A stretch of 64,000 bases of DNA from positions 1 to 64,000 of the forward strand of contig OY282386.1 in NCBI GenBank assembly GCA_958295945.1, given 5' to 3'. Below, piece by piece: positions 18,242 through 27,442 of this stretch (positions within the stretch are counted from its first letter, which is position 1; every line of letters starts with the position of its first letter). The notes beneath the pieces are model-generated. The model ran no database searches, had not been told where the DNA came from, and saw nothing but the letters and a program-made list of their open reading frames with translations. This DNA is from Candidatus Poribacteria bacterium. Lineage in GTDB: Bacteria; Poribacteria; WGA-4E; WGA-3G. Position numbers and translations under genes: made by a program.

Positions 18242-18986
18242 ATTGAAAGCATCTCACGCAAAAGCCATAGAAGTAACTGACCTCACTGTCGCATATCAGG
18301 AGACACCTGTCTTGTGGGATATAGACCTTGATGTGCCACCGGGAGTGCTATTGGCGATAGTTGGTCCGAATGGTGCAGGAAAAACGACGCTGATTAAGGC
18401 AATTTTAGGGTTAGTGCGTCCTGCTGCGGGTAATGTTCTAATTTATAATAAGCCTTACGAGGCGCAACGGAGAATTGTTGGTTATGTGCCACAACGTGGA
18501 AGTGTTGACTGGGATTTTCCAACAAATGTGCTTGATGTTGTAATGATGGGTAGATATGGATCACTCGGTTGGATAAGGCGACCTGGAAAGCGGGACCGTG
18601 CCCTTGCAATGCAAGCTCTTGAAAAAGTTGGTATGGAGAACTATACAACCCGACAGATAAGTCAACTTTCTGGTGGACAACAGCAGCGCGTTTTCCTTGC
18701 TCGTGCTCTCGTTCAAGATGCAACAATATATTTAATGGACGAACCTTTTCAGGGTGTAGATGCCACGACTGAACGTGCAATCGTCACTTTACTTCAGGAA
18801 CTTCGTGAAAACGGTAAAACTGTGGTCGTCGTGCATCATGACTTGCAGACAGTTACTGACTACTTTGATTGGGTGACACTACTGAATATCCGTCGAATCG
18901 CAAGTGGACCTGTTGAGGATACGTTCACATCAGATAACTTACGTGAGACATACGGTGGACGGATAGCATTCATCAAGAATCGATAA
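18234..18986 (+). CDS. troB: metal ABC transporter ATP-binding protein
   Basis: This 250-residue ABC ATPase has Walker [10 protein letters not shown] (about 44-52), Q-loop VGYVPQRG, signature LSGGQQQR, Walker B IYLMDEPF and the H-loop His in VVHHD. The [20 protein letters not shown] block is typical of the Mn/Zn TroB/MntB/PsaB group. It overlaps the binding-protein gene by 8 bp, so the two are translationally coupled. Confidence 0.95.
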   Translation: MNKLKASHAKAIEVTDLTVAYQETPVLWDIDLDVPPGVLLAIVGPNGAGKTTLIKAILGLVRPAAGNVLIYNKPYEAQRRIVGYVPQRGSVDWDFPTNVLDVVMMGRYGSLGWIRRPGKRDRALAMQALEKVGMENYTTRQISQLSGGQQQRVFLARALVQDATIYLMDEPFQGVDATTERAIVTLLQELRENGKTVVVVHHDLQTVTDYFDWVTLLNIRRIASGPVEDTFTSDNLRETYGGRIAFIKNR

Positions 18987-19028
18987 AAGATGTAGGTACA
19001 CTTCATAACGTCTACCATCCTGACTATC

Positions 19029-19943
19029 ATGCAATATTTATCCTTTCTAATACAAAATTATTACACACTTATAATAGTTGCAATTGGTGCTGCTTTACTT
19101 GGTGCGGTTAGCGGTGCACTCGGAACTTATGCCGTTTTAAGACGACAAAGCCTTCTTGGTGATGCAATCTCACATGCCGCATTACCGGGGATTGCGTTTG
19201 CATTTATACTGACAGGAAGTAAAACTTCGCTAATCCTGATACTTGGTGCTGCTATCGCTGGTTGGATTGGCACTTTGATTATTTTAAGTATAGTCCGATT
19301 GACACGCATCAAATATGATAGTGCACTTGCCCTTGTTTTATCCACATTTTTTGGCTTCGGTTTGGTTTTGCTAACATTTATCCAACGTTCTGGCAATGCA
19401 AATCAGGCAGGCTTAGATACGTTCATCTTCGGACAAGCAGCAACTCTATTGAAACGGGATGTCCTGACTATCGGTATCCTCGGTGGTGTTGCACTCATAA
19501 TCGTTCTAATCCTATGGAAAGAGTTGAAGTTGCTTGTTTTTGATGAAGGTTTTGCCGCTTCCATCGGGTTTCCTACACGCACACTTGATATATTGTTGAC
19601 AAGTCTACTTGTTATTGCTATTGTGCTCGGTCTACAAGCAGTTGGTGCTGTTCTTATGAGTGCAATGATAGTGGCACCAGCTGTCGCGGCAAGGCAGTGG
19701 ACAAATAGACTTAACTTGATGGTGATTCTTGCAGCAGGATTCGGGGCATTTGCTGGTGTGAGTGGAACGATAATTAGTAGTAGTGCAACACGTATACCTA
19801 CTGGACCTATGATTATCCTCTGTGCGACATTTTGTGTTGGAATTTCAATTGCTTTTGCACCAAAACGCGGATTAATCTGGGATGGAATCAGGCAACGTCG
19901 CAATAAACGCAACCTGAAGTTACCGACAGGCAAATTGATTTAG
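19029..19943 (+). CDS. troC: metal ABC transporter permease, first copy
   Basis: This 304-residue integral membrane protein of the ABC-3 family has about eight to nine helices. The conserved LGDAISHAALPGIA loop follows the second helix, and QAVGAVLMSAMIVAPAVAARQWT is the late conserved block. It pairs with the next gene to form the membrane channel, as TroC with TroD or MntC with MntD. No C-terminal extension is present, unlike its partner. Confidence 0.93.
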   Translation: MQYLSFLIQNYYTLIIVAIGAALLGAVSGALGTYAVLRRQSLLGDAISHAALPGIAFAFILTGSKTSLILILGAAIAGWIGTLIILSIVRLTRIKYDSALALVLSTFFGFGLVLLTFIQRSGNANQAGLDTFIFGQAATLLKRDVLTIGILGGVALIIVLILWKELKLLVFDEGFAASIGFPTRTLDILLTSLLVIAIVLGLQAVGAVLMSAMIVAPAVAARQWTNRLNLMVILAAGFGAFAGVSGTIISSSATRIPTGPMIILCATFCVGISIAFAPKRGLIWDGIRQRRNKRNLKLPTGKLI

Positions 19944-19969
19944 CAACCACAAAAGAAAACCGATTAAAA

Positions 19970-21088
19970 ATGATTCAAGAATATTATGACATCATATTTA
20001 CTACACTGATCGCAATTGTCACTGCCTCTGCGTGTGCATTACCTGGCGTATTCCTTGTGCTACGTCGTATGACGTTAATGAGCGATGCAATAAGCCACGC
20101 TATCCTTCCAGGTATCGTTCTCGCCTTTTTTCTCACTCACAATGTTTCATCACCTTTGTTGATTCTTGCTGCCGCGGGAACCGGTGTGCTAACCGTCGTC
20201 TTCGTTGAATTATTACAGAAAACAAAACTTGTGAAAGAGGATGCCGCGATCGGGTTAACTTTTCCAGCTTTGTTCAGCATTGGTGTAATTCTGATTGCAC
20301 GGTTCGCAAGTAATGTGCATTTGGATACAGATGCTGTCCTTCTCGGTGAAATCGGCTATGCAACCCTTAATCACTTAGAGATTTTCGGATATAAACTGGG
20401 GCCCGTATCGCTATATGTTATGGGTGGTATGTTGGTGTTGAATCTTGCCTTTATTCTGACATTCTATAAGGAATTGAAGTTAGCAACATTTGATGTCAGT
20501 TTAGCAGCGACCTTAGGTTTTGCGCCAACACTGATCCATTATGGATTGATGACGTTAGTGTCTATGACAACAGTGGGAGCGTTTGATGCTGTCGGTTCTA
20601 TTTTAGTTGTCGCACTAATTGCCGGTCCACCTGTTACTGCATATTTGATGACAGATAGCCTCACACGGATGCTCATCTATAGTGTTGTGATTGGGTGTGT
20701 GAACGCAGTAGTCGGCTATTGGCTCGCTTATATAACCAACGTCTCAATTGCGGGTGCGATCGCGTCTGTTACATTGCTTGTTTTTGCCCTTATCTTTATG
20801 ATTGTCCCAAATCGCGGTCTCATTGCAATTGCCCGTAGACACATCAGACAAAAGTGGGAGTTTGCACAAACAATGCTGGTCATTCACCTCTCTAATCACG
20901 AAGGACTTCCCGAAGCACAAACTGAATCTGAGATTGCACACCTACACGAACATCTACGGTGGGAACCGACATTCGCCTCACGCGTTGTAAAATACGCGTT
21001 AAACAACCGGTATGTTTCGCAAGAAGCTGCACAACTGATGTTAACGGATCGAGGTCGCGCAATAGCACAGAAAGCACTTGTGCAATAG
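19970..21088 (+). CDS. troD: metal ABC transporter permease with C-terminal winged-helix extension
   Basis: The 372-residue product has an ABC-3 permease domain (residues 1 to about 285; MSDAISHAILPGIVLAF and FDAVGSILVVALIAGPPVTAY). A cytoplasmic extension of about 85 residues follows and ends LTDRGRAIAQKALVQ, a phrase typical of DtxR-family winged helices. Such an extension is absent from the sister permease. It might sense metal or bind DNA or regulators; that is inference. This is the last gene of the tro-like operon. Confidence 0.9.
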   Translation: MIQEYYDIIFTTLIAIVTASACALPGVFLVLRRMTLMSDAISHAILPGIVLAFFLTHNVSSPLLILAAAGTGVLTVVFVELLQKTKLVKEDAAIGLTFPALFSIGVILIARFASNVHLDTDAVLLGEIGYATLNHLEIFGYKLGPVSLYVMGGMLVLNLAFILTFYKELKLATFDVSLAATLGFAPTLIHYGLMTLVSMTTVGAFDAVGSILVVALIAGPPVTAYLMTDSLTRMLIYSVVIGCVNAVVGYWLAYITNVSIAGAIASVTLLVFALIFMIVPNRGLIAIARRHIRQKWEFAQTMLVIHLSNHEGLPEAQTESEIAHLHEHLRWEPTFASRVVKYALNNRYVSQEAAQLMLTDRGRAIAQKALVQ

Positions 21089-21176
21089 CATTGTTGCAGA
21101 TGCTATGTTCAATCATCTTGACATCACTACTTGCCTGCGTTATAATGAAATTATCAATACACAAACGGAGAAAAAC

Positions 21177-21767
21177 ATGACAATCAGTGCAGTACAAACA
21201 TACCTAAGTCCAGAAGAATACATAACTTTAGAACGTAAAGCGATTCCTACCTATGACACTGTCAGAAGTGAATATGTCAATGGAGCAATTATCACTATGT
21301 CCGGTGCAAGCTTTTCACATAATCTAATTACTAATAATTTCTCCAGTGAACTACATACTCGCTTAAAAGGAACAGGATGTGCGGTTTTCACCAACGATAT
21401 GCGTATTAGTATACCAACAACAAATTCCTATTTTTATCCTGATGTCGGTGTAGTTTGTGATGAACCCCGATTTGAAGACGACGTTTTTGACACACTCCTA
21501 AACCCAATCGTTCTTGTAGAAGTGCTCTCACCAAGTACCGAAGCTTATGATAGAGGAGAGAAACTTTCACACTACCAACAACTTGAATCCTTAAAAGAAT
21601 ACATCCTGGTATCACAAGACAGAGTAAGTGTTGAAAGGTATCTCCGTAAACAAGATGAGTGGGGTTATACTTCCTTTCGTGAACTTGATGATATTCTTCC
21701 GATTGCTTCTATTCAGTGTGAAATACCACTGCAGGAAATATATGAGCGTGTACCATTCCCTGAATAG
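21177..21767 (+). CDS. Uma2 family endonuclease-like protein, copy 1
   Basis: The start at 21177 has CGGAG upstream and a 196-residue product. This is the DUF820/Uma2 family with a PD-(D/E)XK fold: YFYPDVGVVCDEP carries the Asp, and [21 protein letters not shown] the ExxS variant with downstream Lys. These proteins are abundant in cyanobacteria and sponge symbionts; their DNA target is unknown. The next gene is a near-copy, including the leader. At nucleotide level the first 120 bp and the last 300 bp are almost identical but the middle differs. Confidence 0.88.
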   Translation: MTISAVQTYLSPEEYITLERKAIPTYDTVRSEYVNGAIITMSGASFSHNLITNNFSSELHTRLKGTGCAVFTNDMRISIPTTNSYFYPDVGVVCDEPRFEDDVFDTLLNPIVLVEVLSPSTEAYDRGEKLSHYQQLESLKEYILVSQDRVSVERYLRKQDEWGYTSFRELDDILPIASIQCEIPLQEIYERVPFPE

Positions 21768-21805
21768 TTACTAATGAAATTATCAATATACAAACGGAGA
21801 AAAAC

Positions 21806-22408
21806 ATGGCAATAAGTGCAGTACAAACATACCTAAGTCCAGAAGAATACATAACTTTAGAACGTAAAGCGATTCCTACCTATGACACTGTCAGAAGTGA
21901 ATACGTCAGAGGGAAAATTATCGCTATGTCTGGCGCAAGTCGCGCGCATAATATCATATCATTTAACATCTCTGGTGAACTCCGCAATCGATTAAAAGGC
22001 AGTGGATGCGAAGCTTATGCGAACGAAATGCGTGTTAGTACACCTAGTACTTCATCCTATTTCTATCCAGATATCGTTGTCGTTTGTGATGAACCTCGAT
22101 TTGAAGACGATGTTTTTGACACACTTCTAAACCCAATCGTTCTTGTAGAAGTGCTGTCACCAAGTACCGAAGCTTATGATAGAGGAGAAAAACTTTCACA
22201 CTACCAACAACTTGAATCCTTAAAAGAATACATCCTTGTATCACAAGACAGAGTAAGTGTTGAAAGGTATCTCCGTAAACAAGATGAGTGGGGTTATACT
22301 TCCTTTCGCGAACTTGATGATGTTCTTCCAATTGATTCTATTCAGTGTGAATTACCACTGCAGGAAATTTATGAGCGCGTCACATTTCCTAAAGAGAAAA
22401 AGGACTAA
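21806..22408 (+). CDS. Uma2 family endonuclease-like protein, copy 2
   Basis: This 200-residue paralogue of the preceding gene has the same start context (ATCAATATACAAACGGAG before ATG). The catalytic-fold residues [13 protein letters not shown] and [14 protein letters not shown] are kept. The middle third is diverged from copy 1 while both ends are nearly identical, so this is a tandem duplication with partial gene conversion. It ends 2 bp before the thioredoxin-domain gene. Confidence 0.88.
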   Translation: MAISAVQTYLSPEEYITLERKAIPTYDTVRSEYVRGKIIAMSGASRAHNIISFNISGELRNRLKGSGCEAYANEMRVSTPSTSSYFYPDIVVVCDEPRFEDDVFDTLLNPIVLVEVLSPSTEAYDRGEKLSHYQQLESLKEYILVSQDRVSVERYLRKQDEWGYTSFRELDDVLPIDSIQCELPLQEIYERVTFPKEKKD

Positions 22409-22410
22409 TA

Positions 22411-24792
22411 ATGAAAAACATGATACGAAACATAATCCTATGCCTAATTATGCTCAGTCTCACCTTGGTAGGGAGTGCGGATGACAGTGCCCTCAAAAAT
22501 TCGGATGGAACATGGAAGTGGACAAATCGTCTGGTAAATGAAAGGAGTCCCTATCTACTTCTTCACGCACACAACCCAGTGGAATGGTATCCATGGGGTG
22601 ATGAAGCGTTGGAACGCGCAAAGAAAGAAAACAAACTAATCTTTCTATCTGTTGGTTATTCCACCTGCTACTGGTGCCATGTGATGGAACGAGAGGTATT
22701 TTCTAATCCAGATATTGCTAAACACATGAACAAGGACTTTATCAATATCAAAATTGATAGGGAAGAACGACCAGACCTTGACGAAATCTATATGACAGCA
22801 ACACAGATATTGATGCAACGCGGTGGATGGCCAAACTCTGTCTTCCTAACACCTGATTTGAAACCTTTCTTTGCTGGCACGTATTTTCCACCTAAGGATA
22901 TGCCGAATAGACCTGGATTTCCTACGATATTGGAAGCAGTGCAGGACGCTTGGATAACACGAGAGGAAGAGGTGATTGACACTGCAAACGAAATTACAAG
23001 AATCATTGAAGCCGTAACAAGCAAAGCGTTCACTGCTCTCAACGCAAACGAACTCAAACCTTCTGCTATCACTGCTGCTGTGGAACACTTGAAGAAGACT
23101 TATGACCACCTTAACGGTGGATTTGATGCTGCACCGAAGTTTCCAAGTCCTGCGAATTTGGAGTTTTTGTTGAGAGAATATGAAAGGCAATCGGAATTAA
23201 AAACCCCACCCACCGATAATGAATTGCTATTGAAGATGGTAACACATACCTTGGATATGATGGCTTACGGTGGCATGTATGACCAAATAGGTGGTGGATT
23301 TCATAGATATTCTGTTGATGAAAAATGGCTTGTCCCTCACTTTGAAAAGATGCTTTATGACAACGCACAATTGGCAAGAATATATCTGCAAGCATATCAG
23401 TCGACCGAAAAACCACAGTATCGACGGGTGGCAGAGGAAATATTCAGTTTTGTTGCTCGCGAAATGACATCTCAAGACGGAGGATTCTATGCGGCATTAG
23501 ACGCAGAAACAGACGCAGAAGAGGGAAAATACTATGTTTGGACTAAAGACGAAGTAGAGAACGTCATACCGAAAAATGATCTCAAAAAGTTCACCTCTAT
23601 TTACGGTGTGGATGAGGGGGCTAACTTTGAAGGGAAAAGTGTCCTATATGTTCCCAAGGGGGAAAAATCGGAAGCATCGTTAAAATCATTGCAATCTGCG
23701 CGAGATACACTCTTGGCAGCCAGATCTGAACGTGAATATCCATTGCTTGATACAAAGGTAATCGTAAGTTGGAACGGTTTGATGATAGACGCACTTGCCT
23801 TTGGTTATGAAGTGTTAGGTGATGAAAAGTATCTCACTGCTGCAACAGCAGCAACAGAATTTATTTTGGACAACATGACAAAACCTAACGGTGAATTATG
23901 GCATACTTATACCGTGGACGTTGCAAGTTACGATGCCTATTTGGATGATTACGCCTTTTTAGTGCGAGGTTTGATAGGTTTGGCAAAGGCAACTGGAGAT
24001 GACCGTTGGCTACAAACTGCGAAAACACTTACCGACAAGATGATTGCACTCTTTTGGGACAACCAGAATGGTGGTTTCTTTTACACAAAGGCAGATGCAA
24101 AGCAACTGATTGTTCGCACCAAAAAACCGCATGATTCGGCTATTCCATCGGGTAATGCCGTAGCAGTTAATAATCTCATAATACTTGATGCAATTTATAG
24201 CGACTATGTTGAAAAGACGCTGCGCAGCTTCGCAAGATCTATGAATGAATCCCCATCGTCCTTCATGCACATGCTCTATGCACTCAACGGTTACTTTCAC
24301 TCAGATGACATATCAAATGAAAAAGAATCTACCTCTGAAGTTTCAGTCCTACCGCAAACACCGCTCGGAGAATTTGGACTTAGCGATTCTAATCAATCCC
24401 TTGTAACCGCAACGGCTAAGATAAAAACACCTGCTAAAGGCAACCATATTGAAGTTGAGGTGCAAGTGAAAATAGCAAAAGGTTGGCATATCAATGCAAA
24501 TCCCGCCGGTCAAGATAATCTGATTCCAACAACAATAACTGTTGCCGAAGATGCACTAGTTAAAATATCTCAAGTGCAATATCCTGAAGGCAAATCAGTC
24601 GTTTTTGAGTTCAGTCCTGAAGCCGTTAACGTCTATGAAGGGACGTTTACGATCCCCTTACAATTAACGCAGAAACCGAATACCGTTATTAAGAAAACCG
24701 TTCCAATTATGCTAAAACTTGACTACCAACCTTGTAATGAAACAGAGTGTTCGTTCCCGCAGACGTTAGATGTCCCGTTGGAGTTGCAGTAG
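22411..24792 (+). CDS. YyaL/SSP411-type thioredoxin-domain protein fused to a DsbD-N-like domain
   Basis: The 793-residue protein has a signal peptide ([14 protein letters not shown]), the DUF255 thioredoxin domain (about 35-190) with active-site C86-Y-W-C89, and an alpha/alpha toroid domain to about residue 640 as in YyaL/SSP411. A C-terminal immunoglobulin-like segment of about 130 residues resembles the N-terminal domain of DsbD, with CNETECSFP holding two cysteines. The export signal plus the DsbD-like domain suggest a periplasmic thiol-disulfide role, unlike cytoplasmic YyaL. It converges on the DegT gene with 17 bp between stops. Confidence 0.87.
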   Translation: MKNMIRNIILCLIMLSLTLVGSADDSALKNSDGTWKWTNRLVNERSPYLLLHAHNPVEWYPWGDEALERAKKENKLIFLSVGYSTCYWCHVMEREVFSNPDIAKHMNKDFINIKIDREERPDLDEIYMTATQILMQRGGWPNSVFLTPDLKPFFAGTYFPPKDMPNRPGFPTILEAVQDAWITREEEVIDTANEITRIIEAVTSKAFTALNANELKPSAITAAVEHLKKTYDHLNGGFDAAPKFPSPANLEFLLREYERQSELKTPPTDNELLLKMVTHTLDMMAYGGMYDQIGGGFHRYSVDEKWLVPHFEKMLYDNAQLARIYLQAYQSTEKPQYRRVAEEIFSFVAREMTSQDGGFYAALDAETDAEEGKYYVWTKDEVENVIPKNDLKKFTSIYGVDEGANFEGKSVLYVPKGEKSEASLKSLQSARDTLLAARSEREYPLLDTKVIVSWNGLMIDALAFGYEVLGDEKYLTAATAATEFILDNMTKPNGELWHTYTVDVASYDAYLDDYAFLVRGLIGLAKATGDDRWLQTAKTLTDKMIALFWDNQNGGFFYTKADAKQLIVRTKKPHDSAIPSGNAVAVNNLIILDAIYSDYVEKTLRSFARSMNESPSSFMHMLYALNGYFHSDDISNEKESTSEVSVLPQTPLGEFGLSDSNQSLVTATAKIKTPAKGNHIEVEVQVKIAKGWHINANPAGQDNLIPTTITVAEDALVKISQVQYPEGKSVVFEFSPEAVNVYEGTFTIPLQLTQKPNTVIKKTVPIMLKLDYQPCNETECSFPQTLDVPLELQ

Positions 24793-24809
24793 ATATATCA
24801 ATTTATAGG

Positions 24810-26000
24810 TTACAACTCATCTACGTGTTTCCGAATCTTTTGGAATGCATCTAAAATCAGTTGCATATCGTCTGTGTCGCCTAAGAACATGGCATGCCCA
24901 AAACTGCATACTTCTTCCTGATATACACGTTCTGCCTCCGGACAGTGAACTTTGCTGTAATCAATTGCTTGGTCACCGAGGTATTCTCGTGGTAATCCAA
25001 GTCGGTCAAATAAATCAGCATCAGCAAAAGGACCTTCATTATATATGGGTTGTCCGTGTGCACCGACACCGCACGACACACCTTCCGCACTGAGTGCTTC
25101 CATAAATCTTCCGCGTGAAATGCCACCGAATTCATCGGATACGAAACGAAAATCCCAATAGTAGAAACACCATCGGGTGACGCGTTCATCGCGCGATATC
25201 GGATGGATTCCTTCTATTTGTTCCATGCCATTCACAAGATACGCCATATTTCGTTCGCGCGTCTCTACCTGTTCATCCAACCGTTCCAGTTGTGATAATA
25301 GAAGTGCAGCTTGCATGTTGGTCATACGCATGTTTAGATTAGCGACTTGACCAGCTCTGTTTGCCAGATCTTCGTCATTTGTCAGCACCATTCCGCCTTC
25401 ACCGCACGTTAACGTTTTCCCAATCTGAAAACTGAACGTGCCGAGATGTCCAATTGAACCGACACCTTTGCCACGCCATTGCGAACCGTGTGCATGTGCA
25501 CAATCCTCAATCACTTTAAGATTGTGTTTTTCAGCAATCTCCATAATAGCATCCATATCGGCAGGGTAACCACCGTTATGTACTGGAATGACTGCGCGTG
25601 TTCGCGGGGTAATCGCCGCTTCAATTGCATCGGGTGCGATGTTGTAGGTGAGTGGGTCTATGTCAACGATAACTGGCACCGCATTGACGCAAACAGCGGA
25701 TGTTCCCGTCGCTACGAATGTGAGTGCAGGAACGATGACTTCATCACCAGCAGTTATGCCAGCAGCCTTTAACGCACACTGTAACGCCACAGTACCATTT
25801 GCAAGCGGAATACCGTATTTTGCATCGTGATATGCGGCAAATTTTTCAGCGACTTCATCAACTTTTTCGCGCCTGTTCCAAGCACCGCTGCGTATAACTT
25901 CTAACAGTGCGTTCTCTTCTGTTTCATCATGAATGGGCCAACCTTTGCCTAATCCATGTTTGACAACGGGCTCACCACCGTTTATTGCTAACTTTGCCAT
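24810..26000 (-). CDS. DegT/DnrJ/EryC1/StrS aminotransferase
   Basis: Start MAKLAINGG at 26000 has GGAGGA upstream; the ATG at 26015 lies inside that ribosome site. The 396-residue PLP enzyme has the cofactor Lys195 in SFQIGKTLTCGEGG and the ring-binding Asp166 in VIEDCAHAHG. Family enzymes transaminate keto-sugars or are sugar dehydratases. The N-terminus and length resemble the family found with Gfo/Idh and PhyH genes in sponge-associated genomes. No nucleotide-sugar genes are close, so the substrate is unknown. Confidence 0.92.
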   Translation of the reverse strand: MAKLAINGGEPVVKHGLGKGWPIHDETEENALLEVIRSGAWNRREKVDEVAEKFAAYHDAKYGIPLANGTVALQCALKAAGITAGDEVIVPALTFVATGTSAVCVNAVPVIVDIDPLTYNIAPDAIEAAITPRTRAVIPVHNGGYPADMDAIMEIAEKHNLKVIEDCAHAHGSQWRGKGVGSIGHLGTFSFQIGKTLTCGEGGMVLTNDEDLANRAGQVANLNMRMTNMQAALLLSQLERLDEQVETRERNMAYLVNGMEQIEGIHPISRDERVTRWCFYYWDFRFVSDEFGGISRGRFMEALSAEGVSCGVGAHGQPIYNEGPFADADLFDRLGLPREYLGDQAIDYSKVHCPEAERVYQEEVCSFGHAMFLGDTDDMQLILDAFQKIRKHVDEL

Positions 26001-26035
26001 GTTTTCTTCCTCCATTCGTTTTTACACTGTGATTA

Positions 26036-27430
26036 TCAATTGCCTTCAATAATTTGCAAGTGTGGTATCTGTGCGCGGAGTTTGCGAATTGCTGTCTTAT
26101 TCTGAATTGGGTTCTCCTGTATAACTAACCATTTGAGATTCTTCAAGTTTTCAAGATGGCTTATGTTCGTAATTTCGTTTTTCGCAACGGATAACATATC
26201 AAGGTTTGTTAGAGCATTGAGTGGTGATATATCGCTTATTTGATTATCATCAAGCATCAGAGACTGAAGTTCAGACAATTCAGCAAGTGGTGAAATATCG
26301 CTTATTTGATTATCTCTAAGGTTTAAAAACTGAAGTTCATCTAAAACAACAAGTGGTGAAATATCGCTAATGTCATTACTGTTGAGATACAACATACTGA
26401 GTTGTTTTAGTTCACTTAGTTGATGGATGTCACTGATATGGCAGTCTGGAAGTGATAGGAAGTCTAACTGCTTTAATTTAGCAAGAAATGTTAAGTCTTT
26501 GATTGGTATGCCGCCGAGTCCTAAGAATTTCAAATTGTTCATTTCTGTAATCGGTGTGAAGTCTGTAGTTTGACATTTATATAATGAGAAAGCTGTGAGT
26601 TCTGTCATTTTAGTGAAAGGTGTGATATCCGATATGTGACAATTTTGAAGTGACAACCGCGTGAGTTGTGTCATCTCAGTTAATGGGTCAAAGTCTACAA
26701 TTTGACTACCATCAAGTGTTAAGTTTGTAAGTTGCGTCATTTCGGCAATCGACTTTATGTCTGTGATTAGGCATTTATAGAGCGTCAAATCTACCAGTTG
26801 CGTCAGTTTAGTAATCGGTGTAATCTCCGTAATTTGACTACCATCAAGTGTTAAGTCTGTAAGTTGCGTCAATTTAGTGATTAGTGTAATGTCGCTTATT
26901 TCGTTTAGTTCAAGATTGAGATCGGTAAGTTGAGGCAATTCCGCAAGCACACCAAAGAGGTGATTTGGATTGTTGATATGATGCTTTTTAAGTTCTAACT
27001 CTGTGAGTTGCTTTAACTTTCTCAGGAAGGTAATATCATCAATGTTGTTGTTAGAAAGGTGTAACCTCTCTAATCCAGTCAATTTTGCAAGTGGTCTGAT
27101 ATTTCGGATTTTATTGTTACCAAGAGATAAGGAGGTAAGTTGTTTTAGTTTTGATAGGGGAGTGATGTTTCTAATTTCGTTCATATCAAGCAATAAGTAC
27201 TTTAAATTTGCTGCTTTTTCCAAACCATTTAGTGTTTTTATTTTTCTGCCCATGGCATAAAGCATCTCTAACTCTTTCAGATCTTCTTCTGAAATAGGAT
27301 CGTTGGGTGCTAATTTTAGTTCAGCCCGTATTGAAGCAGCTAAGTTCTTATCGGGTATAATCTCTTGCTTGAAAAGCGAGCAACTGAGAAAAACTGAAAG
27401 TAGTACAAAAATTAGGTAAATTTGTTTCAT
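26036..27430 (-). CDS. SDS22-type leucine-rich repeat lipoprotein, 464 residues
   Basis: A lipoprotein signal (lipobox LSCS) is followed by a helical cap with the phrase PDKNLAASIRAELKLAPNDPI and about 16 LRRs of 22 residues with consensus LTxLxLxxNxIxDITPL. The curved solenoid is a protein-binding surface of internalin/SDS22 type, predicted outside the inner membrane. It is the last of three tandem paralogues on this strand with gaps of 12 and 27 bp, so they are cotranscribed. Partners are unknown. Confidence 0.9.
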   Translation of the reverse strand: MKQIYLIFVLLSVFLSCSLFKQEIIPDKNLAASIRAELKLAPNDPISEEDLKELEMLYAMGRKIKTLNGLEKAANLKYLLLDMNEIRNITPLSKLKQLTSLSLGNNKIRNIRPLAKLTGLERLHLSNNNIDDITFLRKLKQLTELELKKHHINNPNHLFGVLAELPQLTDLNLELNEISDITLITKLTQLTDLTLDGSQITEITPITKLTQLVDLTLYKCLITDIKSIAEMTQLTNLTLDGSQIVDFDPLTEMTQLTRLSLQNCHISDITPFTKMTELTAFSLYKCQTTDFTPITEMNNLKFLGLGGIPIKDLTFLAKLKQLDFLSLPDCHISDIHQLSELKQLSMLYLNSNDISDISPLVVLDELQFLNLRDNQISDISPLAELSELQSLMLDDNQISDISPLNALTNLDMLSVAKNEITNISHLENLKNLKWLVIQENPIQNKTAIRKLRAQIPHLQIIEGN

Positions 27431-27442
27431 GATGTTTTTTAC

